Positions 57,389 through 64,000 of a DNA stretch of 64,000 nucleotides are shown one piece after another. Under the pieces are notes generated by a model. The model did no database searches, was not told the DNA's origin, and worked only from the letters and a program-made list of their open reading frames with translations. Source of the stretch: Helicobacter sp. 11S03491-1. Its GTDB lineage: Bacteria > Campylobacterota > Campylobacteria > Campylobacterales > Helicobacteraceae. The stretch covers positions 62,001 through 126,000 of the forward strand of contig NZ_MLAO01000004.1 of NCBI RefSeq assembly GCF_002272835.1, read 5' to 3'. Position 1 is the first letter of the stretch. Each line of letters begins with the position of its first letter. The position numbers were made by a program, and so were the translations under genes.

Positions 57389-57444
57389 TTTTTATATTTT
57401 TATTATTAACTATATGGGAGAAGGGGATGATAAAAAATAATTTA

Positions 57445-58473
57445 TCAAACAATAACCCCCCCGCCCAAGACTCTATCATCTTGATACACGACCAAAGCCT
57501 GTCCTTTTGCTACTCCATAGACAGGTTCTTTAAGCTCTGCAATAATTTTATCTCCTATTATTAAGATTTTAGCCTCTGAAGGTGTGCTGCGATAACGAAT
57601 CTTTACTTTATATTCACCCCCATTAAAACTCTCTAATAAAGATTTATTAATGGCTTCTACATAAGAAGTGGCAAGATCTTCTTTCTTGCCTACAATGATT
57701 TCGTTCTCTTTAGGATTGATTTTAACAACAAAATGGGGTTCATGAGCACCTTTAACGCTAAATCCTTTTCGTTTTCCAATGGTATATTGCATATAACCTT
57801 TATGCTTCCCTACGATATTTCCGCCAATATCTTTTACAATCCCTTCTTGATCTACTTGTGTGTGTTTTTTGAGAATATCAATATAATCTGTTTCTACAAA
57901 ACAAATTTCTTGAGATTCCTTATAAGTTTCCAAACTTCCTAACCATGGCATCACTTCAAATGCTTTGGGCTTTATTTCTTCTTTTAGCATATCCCCTAAT
58001 GGAAAAATCAATCGATTGATAGCTTCTTGAGATATTGCGTATAAAAAATAACTTTGATCTTTGCTCTTATCTCTTGCCTCTTGAATTCTTTTAATACCTT
58101 CTACTTCTTTTATTCTTGCATAATGACCTGTGGCAATTTTTTCACAACCTGATTGGAGAGCGAAATCTAAAGCCAACCCAAACTTCATTAATGGATTACA
58201 CAAAGCACATGGATTTGGTGTCTCTCCACGTTTATAAGAAGCGATAAATTCATTATAAACTACATCTTTAAACTCTTCTTGAGCATCTATAACTCTAAAT
58301 TCAAAACCAAGATTTTCAGAAACTCTATGACAATTTCTCAAAAACATCTCATGTTTGATTTCTTTATTATGAAGTTTTAAATAAATCCCCAAAATTTCAT
58401 AACCTTGAGATTTTAATAAATAAGCCGAATAGGAACTATCGACACCACCACTCATCAAAAGTGCAACTTTCAT
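57445..58473 (-). CDS. mnmA: tRNA-specific 2-thiouridylase
   Basis: Adds the 2-thio group to U34 of tRNA Lys, Glu and Gln. PP-loop [13 protein letters not shown] (8-20), catalytic cysteine pair in [13 protein letters not shown] and ICFVE, and the tRNA-binding KDQSYFL plus [11 protein letters not shown]. 342 aa, complete. A run of seven G near the 3' end precedes the last few codons. Convergent with the transglutaminase-like gene. Confidence 0.95.
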   Translation of the reverse strand: MKVALLMSGGVDSSYSAYLLKSQGYEILGIYLKLHNKEIKHEMFLRNCHRVSENLGFEFRVIDAQEEFKDVVYNEFIASYKRGETPNPCALCNPLMKFGLALDFALQSGCEKIATGHYARIKEVEGIKRIQEARDKSKDQSYFLYAISQEAINRLIFPLGDMLKEEIKPKAFEVMPWLGSLETYKESQEICFVETDYIDILKKHTQVDQEGIVKDIGGNIVGKHKGYMQYTIGKRKGFSVKGAHEPHFVVKINPKENEIIVGKKEDLATSYVEAINKSLLESFNGGEYKVKIRYRSTPSEAKILIIGDKIIAELKEPVYGVAKGQALVVYQDDRVLGGGVIV

Positions 58474-58574
58474 AAAATATCCTCTAAAAATTTAAATTTA
58501 ATTTGTTTTTAAAATTAGCTAATGTATGATTCTTACGCCTATTTTATCTATATTTATTTTAATAGGAGTTGAAA

Positions 58575-59438
58575 ATGAAGAAAAATATTTTTTCAGCCTT
58601 TTTGTTGGGTTGCATTTCAAGCTTCTTAGTAGCTCAGACCCCTACTCTTCCGGAGAATGAGACAAATCCAAGTCCAACATCCAATCCATCTAAGGGCAAC
58701 AACATTACCGGTGGATTATTCTTTGGAGCAGCATTTGGTTTTAACAAAATTTACAACGACTTTACAATGCCGGCCGGTTTCCAAACCTATGAATTCAAAG
58801 ACAGCAAAACAAATAGCGAAAATTTAGTCAGTTCTGATGGTTTTGCCTTTGAAGCAAAAATAGGCTTGATGAAAACTTTCAAAAATGTAGGGATTCGAGT
58901 CTATGGCTATTATGGAAAAGCGTATAACGCTTATGCCACTTTGGGCAATTCTCCAAAGGCTTATAATAGCGATAATTATATCCATTATGGGTATATTGAT
59001 TCAGACTATTACGGAGGAATGTTCGATTTGATGATTGGCTCTTTTCAGTCCGATGATTTTGCGCCTTATTTTATGTTAGGCGGAGGGTATCAATTTACTC
59101 ATTACGGACTTGCCGGAAGTATCTCATTAGGAGATATGAATGGAAATGATATAGATATATATCATACCGGAAATTCTGCTGAGTTAAGGACAAAATCTCC
59201 AGTTATTCATGTTGGATTTGGCGCCATGTCAGGCAAACATCACATAATTGAAATGGATTTGCGTCTTTTGTTTGATGCTCCAAAAATAGATTCTACGAGC
59301 AGTATTGGTTATGATACCAGTTATGTGCCTTTTGCCTCAACAAATTCGCCACTTCGCCACAAAGATGGCGATCTTATAAATATCACAAATCAATTCCTAA
59401 ATGCGGCTTTATTGATGTCTTATTCTTATCTTTTCTAA
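58575..59438 (+). CDS. Small outer-membrane beta-barrel-type protein
   Basis: 287 aa starting at the ATG, with AGGAG 6 nt upstream. Signal peptide to about residue 21 (FLVAQT), a Pro/Asn/Thr-rich linker (22-45), then beta strands rich in Gly and aromatic residues (GGLFFGAAFGFNKI, GIRVYGYYGKAYNAY, YYGGMFDLMIG, YFMLGGGYQFTHYGLAG, NAALLMSYSYLF). The terminal YSYLF is a proper outer-membrane targeting end. Resembles short Helicobacter OMPs, but no specific family can be named. Confidence 0.8.
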   Translation: MKKNIFSAFLLGCISSFLVAQTPTLPENETNPSPTSNPSKGNNITGGLFFGAAFGFNKIYNDFTMPAGFQTYEFKDSKTNSENLVSSDGFAFEAKIGLMKTFKNVGIRVYGYYGKAYNAYATLGNSPKAYNSDNYIHYGYIDSDYYGGMFDLMIGSFQSDDFAPYFMLGGGYQFTHYGLAGSISLGDMNGNDIDIYHTGNSAELRTKSPVIHVGFGAMSGKHHIIEMDLRLLFDAPKIDSTSSIGYDTSYVPFASTNSPLRHKDGDLINITNQFLNAALLMSYSYLF

Positions 59439-59448
59439 AAAATATCCT

Positions 59449-59483
59449 AGAGTTTCTAAATTTTTATCAAAAACTGAAACTCT
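59449..59483 (+). terminator. Hairpin after the small OMP gene
   Basis: AGAGTTTC / GAAACTCT 8-bp stem with a 19-base loop, 10 bp after the stop. Downstream is CTAAAATTTTATATTT, mostly A/T. Confidence 0.45.
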
Positions 59484-59632
59484 CTAAAATTTTATATTTA
59501 CGATTTTTATGTTATCCATCACACATATGAATTTCTCATTTTATTCTTAGAATACTCTTAGAATTTAATAAATTAATTTATATTTATTATAATAATTTTG
59601 ATAATATTTGATTTGATTATAAAGATTTTAAA

Positions 59633-60127
59633 ATGAAATATATTTTTTATATAATTATTGTATTTTCAATTTCATTCTTTGACCTAAAAGCACAGGCACT
59701 TCAAGTCTCTTGTAAGCAAGAAAATAATCCCAATAAATATATTTCCAAGCAAACTACTACAAATGCCCCTCCTTCAGATAAAGTATTTGGAGAAAAAACA
59801 TTAGGAGAATTTTATACAGGCACTTTGATGAGGATTTATGTTCTCAATGAAAATAAATCTAATCTGCCTGATAATTTTAGAATTACCCAACCTTCATTTG
59901 AGGCTAGAGTTAATGGAAAAAATAGATCTAAAACTTATAATCTATATGAAAACTTTTCCCCTGATAATAAAACCGACAATAATATTTATCATAACATGGA
60001 TATATCCAATACAAAGACTTACCAAAGTAAGCCCGCTGATTTAGGCGTAGGGTTTATATGGCCACCCAATGTCAATTATCTCAATTCAGTGCCTGTTATT
60101 CTGCTAAAGCCAATCCGAAATTTCTAA
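59633..60127 (+). CDS. Exported protein of unknown function
   Basis: 164 aa with a signal peptide (about 1-21, MKYIFYIIIVFSISFFDLKA); the remainder is soluble, Asn/Lys/Thr-rich and has one Cys. No domain recognised. Weak ribosome site. The sequence from PADLGVGFIWPPNVNY to the end looks like a folded tail. It stands between the OMP gene and convergent purB. Confidence 0.6.
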   Translation: MKYIFYIIIVFSISFFDLKAQALQVSCKQENNPNKYISKQTTTNAPPSDKVFGEKTLGEFYTGTLMRIYVLNENKSNLPDNFRITQPSFEARVNGKNRSKTYNLYENFSPDNKTDNNIYHNMDISNTKTYQSKPADLGVGFIWPPNVNYLNSVPVILLKPIRNF

Positions 60128-60201
60128 TATTTTTTTTATCACAATTTGGCATTCAAAAATGCTATCCTCAAGTTTCCAAATCCTTACTTAGCAATCTTAT
60201 T

Positions 60202-61536
60202 TTATTGATGACCAAAAACTCTTTGAAATATTTTATCTGTATTCTTTGTATAATAAGCATAATCAAAGCATTCTTTAATTGCTTGCTCGCCTAATGCTTC
60301 CAGCAATTCATTATCTTGAAGTAAATATTGCAAATATAAACTTTCCCCTTTTTGATTAAAAACGCTTTTTCCGCACGCAAGATCATCCCAAACTTTCATA
60401 GCATTTCTTTGGACAATCTTATAGCTATCTTCTCTGCTGATGCCTTTTTTAGGCAGTTCAAGTAAAATTCTTTGAGAAAAAACCAAACCGCCTGTAAGAT
60501 TAAGATTTTTCATCATATTTTCAGGATACACCACGAGTTTTTCAATCACTTCTTTTAGACGATAAAGCATGAAATCTGTCGTGATAAACCCATCAGGCAA
60601 AATAAATCTCTCAACAGAACTATGGCTAATATCACGCTCATGCCAAAGCGCTACATTTTCCATTGCAGGCAAAGCAAAGCTCCTGATCATCCGGCAAAGT
60701 CCTGTGATATTTTCACTCAAAACAGGATTACGTTTATGGGGCATTGCTGAACTACCCTTTTGACCAACAGAAAAAAATTCTTCTGCTTCATAAACCTCTG
60801 TGCGCTGATAATGCCTGATTGCCACAGCTATTTTTTCACAACTGCTTGCCAATAAAGCCAAATCACTCATCAACCTGGCATGCCGATCTCTTTGAATAAT
60901 CTGATTGCTTATGGGCGCAGGTTTGAGTCCCAGATCTGCACATACTAACTCCTCTAATTCCATCGGAGTATGCGCCATATTGCCCATAGCCCCACTAATA
61001 GATCCTATAGAAATAACTTGCATTGTGCTATTTAAAGCTTCCAGATGCCTATTCATCTCATCATACCAAATAGCCAAAACCAATCCAAAAGTAATAGGCT
61101 CTCCATGAATGCCATGACTACGCCCCACCATTAAGGTATCTTTGTGTTCAAAAGCCCTCTTTTTTATCACCTCTGTGAGTGCCTTTATGTCTTCTAAAAT
61201 AATTTTTAAGCTATCCCTCATTTGCAAAGCTAAAGCTGTATCAATGCAATCACTTGATGTAATTCCATAATGTACAAAACGAGATTCTTCCCCCAAACTT
61301 TCTGCTACAGAGGTAGTAAAAGCTATCAAATCATGTTTAGTAACTGCTTCAATAGTATTAATGCGTTCCACGTCAAATTTTGCATTTTTGCAAATTTTTT
61401 CACAATCTTCATCGCCAATAAGCCCCAACTTATTCCAACCTTTTACGACTGCTTTTTCGACCTCAAGCCATGAGGAATATTTTGCTTGCATGCTCCAGAT
61501 ATTCTTCATACATTCACGCCCGTATCTTTCAACCAT
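60202..61536 (-). CDS. purB: Adenylosuccinate lyase
   Basis: Two steps of purine synthesis (SAICAR to AICAR, and adenylosuccinate to AMP). Fumarase/aspartase-fold signature GSSAMPHKRNP, early SSDCIDTALALQ, and GRSHGIHGEPITFG. 444 aa, complete. Downstream of the por genes on the same strand with about 100 bp between. Confidence 0.97.
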   Translation of the reverse strand: MVERYGRECMKNIWSMQAKYSSWLEVEKAVVKGWNKLGLIGDEDCEKICKNAKFDVERINTIEAVTKHDLIAFTTSVAESLGEESRFVHYGITSSDCIDTALALQMRDSLKIILEDIKALTEVIKKRAFEHKDTLMVGRSHGIHGEPITFGLVLAIWYDEMNRHLEALNSTMQVISIGSISGAMGNMAHTPMELEELVCADLGLKPAPISNQIIQRDRHARLMSDLALLASSCEKIAVAIRHYQRTEVYEAEEFFSVGQKGSSAMPHKRNPVLSENITGLCRMIRSFALPAMENVALWHERDISHSSVERFILPDGFITTDFMLYRLKEVIEKLVVYPENMMKNLNLTGGLVFSQRILLELPKKGISREDSYKIVQRNAMKVWDDLACGKSVFNQKGESLYLQYLLQDNELLEALGEQAIKECFDYAYYTKNTDKIFQRVFGHQ

Positions 61537-61641
61537 AACTAATTCCTCAAAATATTTTTATATATTATAGATAATGAAGTCAAAAAATAGAATAAAAAAA
61601 AAGCCTGTAGAAAATTTAAATAAAAGCAATGAAGTCAAAGA

Positions 61642-62586
61642 TTAAACTTTGGCTTCTTCTCTTCTTTGGAGATACTCCCATCGATCATTGACATTTTTTT
61701 GAAACTGCTCAAGAATATATTCATTTTCAGGTTTGAAAAGATGTTTAAATCTGCCTTGTGCTCCAAGATAATCTCTAACCGGAATAATATTTTTAGGACG
61801 ATAAGTGATCCTAACCTCCACTCCGTTAATAATCTCAAACAATGGAAATACAAGACTATCTACGGCTAAATCACTCACTTCTACAGTTTGATTAGAATCA
61901 AACTTCCATTCAGTTGTGCAAGCACTCATAGCATTAATAAAAGTAGGTCCTTCTGTTTCAATGGCTTGTTTAATTTTTTTATTCATATCTTTCCATTTAT
62001 TAGGTGCAACTTGTGCTACATAAGGAGAACCATGCGCTGCCATTACAAATAAAATATCTTTTTTTCTTTCTTTCTTTCCATAGCTAACTTTACCTGCCGG
62101 GGTTGTTGATGTACTTGCACCAATGGGGGTAGAACTGCTTCTTTGTCCTCCGGTGTTGGCATATACCTCATTATCCAAGCAAATATATGTCATATCATGT
62201 CCTCTCTCAAAACAACCACTTATCCATTGAAAACCGATATCATAGGTAGATCCGTCGCCTCCAAAAGCAACAAATTTAGGTCTTTGCCCATTATATTTAC
62301 CCTTTTTAGCCAAAGCTCTATACATAGCCTCTACACCTGCAACAGCAGTCGAACCATTTTCAAATCCAATATGGATCCAAGGCACATCCCATGAAGTATA
62401 AGGATATACGGCTGTAGAAACCTCTACACACCCGGTCGAATTTCCCAAAACCAATGGTCCATCTACTACATTTAAAACTTCTCGAATAATCATTCCATGG
62501 GCACAGCCCGGACACAGAAGATGTGCTCCTTCAAATTTCTCTGCTGATTTGCTAAATTGTTTTAGATTTTTGACTTCATTTACCAT
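61642..62586 (-). CDS. porB: Pyruvate:ferredoxin oxidoreductase beta subunit
   Basis: TPP-binding subunit of the four-subunit pyruvate:acceptor oxidoreductase, which makes acetyl-CoA and reduced flavodoxin or ferredoxin. CPGCAHGMI near the start (4Fe-4S-type Cys), GDGSTYDIGFQW (TPP GDG motif) and NEVYANTGGQRSSSTPIG. 314 aa. Follows porA by 10 bp. Confidence 0.95.
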   Translation of the reverse strand: MVNEVKNLKQFSKSAEKFEGAHLLCPGCAHGMIIREVLNVVDGPLVLGNSTGCVEVSTAVYPYTSWDVPWIHIGFENGSTAVAGVEAMYRALAKKGKYNGQRPKFVAFGGDGSTYDIGFQWISGCFERGHDMTYICLDNEVYANTGGQRSSSTPIGASTSTTPAGKVSYGKKERKKDILFVMAAHGSPYVAQVAPNKWKDMNKKIKQAIETEGPTFINAMSACTTEWKFDSNQTVEVSDLAVDSLVFPLFEIINGVEVRITYRPKNIIPVRDYLGAQGRFKHLFKPENEYILEQFQKNVNDRWEYLQRREEAKV

Positions 62587-62596
62587 TATTTTCTCC

Positions 62597-63820
62597 TTAG
62601 CAAAAGCTTAGTTTAGGACCTCTAAGCCCTATAAATTGTTGAGTTGGATGCGTGAGTTTAGCTGCCTTTGCATTTGCATCAAGCTCTTGATAGATTTTGA
62701 CCAAATCTACTTGAGTCAAATCCCTCTCTCCTAAACCATAAATATAATTAGAAAGAACAGGATGCTTTGAATCTTGAACCTGATAAAGCGAGGCAGCCAC
62801 TTCATTAAACAATGCTCCCATCGCCCCTGCAGGCAAACTTTTATCCATAATAGCAACAGCTTTAAAATCTTTAAGAATTTCTCCAAGTTTTACATAGGGA
62901 AAAGGACGAAACACTCGAATCGTAACAACACCTGCTTTGATTCCTAATTCTCTAACATTCTTAGCTGCCACACGTGCAGATTCAACCGTTGTCCCCAATG
63001 CAAAAATAACTACTTCAGCATCTTTGGTATCATAGGTTTCTACAATGTTATATCTTCTAGCGGTAAGATCAAAAAATTCATCAAAAACCTTCTGTATTGC
63101 TATGTCTGAATGCATAAGAGTATTGTGAAGTTGCGCTTTATGCTCAAAATGCCAGTCTTCCTCAGCTTGCGCTCCATAAGTTGCAGGCTTATCAAAATCA
63201 AGCAATGGATTTTTGCTCTGATAATCACCAATAAAATTATAAGCCACTTCATCACTCAATGGACGGACATTTTGAGCAGTATGCGAACATAAAAAACCAT
63301 CTTGATTTACAATTGTAGGAATCCTTACTGCCATATCTTCGGCAATCCTGAATGCCATCAAATTAAAATCATAAGCCTCTTGGGGATTGCAAGTATTCAG
63401 ATTAATCCAGCCTGCGTCACGTCCTAAATACATATCTGAATGATCTCCGTGGATATTCAAAGGAGAAGCCAAGGCACGATTAACGAGATTAAGCACAATA
63501 GGAAGTCTCATCCCTGAAGCTTGATAAAGAACTTCTATCATCAAGGCAAAACCTTGAGAACTTGTTGCTGTAGCTACCCTTCCTCCTGCAGCTGCAGCTC
63601 CTACGCACCCACTCATTGCAGCATGTTCTGACTCAACCAAAACAAACTCACCATCTATATAACCATTACTCACAAAACTTCCATAATTTTGAACAATTGG
63701 CGTTGATGGGGTAATTGGATAGGCTGCTACCACATCAATTTGCGCTTGTCTAAGAGCATGAGATGCTGCCATATTTCCATCCCATACCTCTACCTCCTGC
63801 AATTCCATAACATTTGGCAT
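62597..63820 (-). CDS. porA: Pyruvate:ferredoxin oxidoreductase alpha subunit
   Basis: Pyruvate-binding subunit. Start at MPNVMELQEVEVWDG with GGAG 8 nt upstream gives 407 aa, the length I recall for H. pylori PorA; an in-frame upstream ATG would overlap porD. Landmarks: AAYPITPSTPIVQ, LVESEHAAMSGCVGAAAAGGRVATATSSQGFALM, and a C-terminal TKDAEVVIFALGTTVESAR. Confidence 0.95.
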   Translation of the reverse strand: MPNVMELQEVEVWDGNMAASHALRQAQIDVVAAYPITPSTPIVQNYGSFVSNGYIDGEFVLVESEHAAMSGCVGAAAAGGRVATATSSQGFALMIEVLYQASGMRLPIVLNLVNRALASPLNIHGDHSDMYLGRDAGWINLNTCNPQEAYDFNLMAFRIAEDMAVRIPTIVNQDGFLCSHTAQNVRPLSDEVAYNFIGDYQSKNPLLDFDKPATYGAQAEEDWHFEHKAQLHNTLMHSDIAIQKVFDEFFDLTARRYNIVETYDTKDAEVVIFALGTTVESARVAAKNVRELGIKAGVVTIRVFRPFPYVKLGEILKDFKAVAIMDKSLPAGAMGALFNEVAASLYQVQDSKHPVLSNYIYGLGERDLTQVDLVKIYQELDANAKAAKLTHPTQQFIGLRGPKLSFC

Positions 63821-63852
63821 AATATTCTCCTTTTTGATCTTTTTAGTTGTAT

Positions 63853-64000
63853 TTAGTCTCGTTTTTTCTCTTCTTTTTTTGGCCAATTTTTTAAGGCAGT
63901 TTGATTATCTTCATGATCGCTAAACATTAACAATGATTTTGGATTGGTTGGGCAAACATCTACACACACACCACAACCCTTACAATGGACATAATCCACT
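63853..64000 (-). CDS. porD: Pyruvate:ferredoxin oxidoreductase delta (ferredoxin) subunit, partial
   Basis: Only the last 49 codons are in the window. They contain CKGCGVCVDVCPTNPKS, a complete 4Fe-4S CxxCxxCxxxCP cluster site, and a basic tail ending KKEEKKRD. Size and place just ahead of porA match the ferredoxin-like subunit that passes electrons out of the complex. The 5' end lies beyond the edge. Confidence 0.92.
   Translation of the reverse strand, partial: VDYVHCKGCGVCVDVCPTNPKSLLMFSDHEDNQTALKNWPKKEEKKRD

Noticed and set aside
57456-57462. G7 tract in mnmA as a phase-variation switch
   Set aside because: It lies three codons from the stop; slippage would only alter the final few residues of an essential-type enzyme, so a switch is unlikely.
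63821-63886. N-terminal extension of PorA
   Set aside because: It overlaps porD, has no ribosome site and exceeds the family length; the ATG at 63820 has GGAG upstream.

Overview
This 64 kb window is AT-rich, densely coding chromosomal DNA that reads as a Helicobacter (Campylobacterota), and not H. pylori itself. The genus call rests on the 514-residue FlaB flagellin behind a sigma-54 promoter, with topA and a radical-SAM gene on one side and a Maf (DUF115) gene on the other. It also rests on the block fliY-fliM-fliA-(small membrane protein)-flhG-flhF-folK-pepQ-aroQ, the purB-porB-porA-porD group, rpmE-rsmI-rlmB, and the RibBA with a degenerate second half. Against H. pylori are a HisZ-like histidine-biosynthesis protein and several different junctions between blocks.

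Layout. 1-7.7 kb: end of msrQ, kdsB, RNase Y, a 5-formyl-THF cyclo-ligase, a thioredoxin-fold lipoprotein without cysteines, ftsY, radA and an AzgA-type purine permease. 7.7-15 kb: radical SAM protein, topA, flaB, maf and ogt. 15-24.4 kb: amidohydrolase, aminotransferase, two envelope proteins (one RodZ-like), rlmB, rsmI, rpmE and a peptide-type ABC transporter. 24.5-30.3 kb: a likely iron-uptake area, with a TonB-dependent receptor behind a Fur box, a decayed AraC/PchR-type regulator, a CPBP membrane protease, a PepSY-type membrane protein and a YbgC thioesterase. 30.3-33.5 kb: an accessory island with a HpaII-type modification system (Vsr-like nickase, intact C5 methyltransferase, broken HpaII nuclease), two tiny ORFs, then tRNA-fMet and tRNA-Gln. 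33.6-43.2 kb: ribBA, cmoA, thiG, an MFS pump, Fe-SOD, an exonuclease, a TRIC-type protein, gltX, YceI and a beta-barrel protein.

43.2-54.7 kb is one unbroken minus-strand run of 14 genes, prs-hisZ-purA-fliJ-like-motE-like-aroQ-pepQ-folK-flhF-flhG-(small)-fliA-fliM-fliY. Most neighbours overlap or nearly touch, so nucleotide and folate enzymes are physically coupled to the flagellar regulators and switch. 54.8-64 kb: catalase, a Tat-exported transglutaminase-like protein that has lost its catalytic Cys and His, mnmA, two exported proteins, purB, and the pyruvate:ferredoxin oxidoreductase genes porB, porA and the end of porD.

No rRNA, CRISPR array, prophage or intact insertion sequence was seen. 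The most unusual items are the decayed HpaII system that keeps its methylase and Vsr, the pseudo-transglutaminase, the broken AraC-type regulator beside a Fur-box receptor, and the 14-gene metabolic/flagellar run. No clearly new multi-gene system could be demonstrated from sequence alone.
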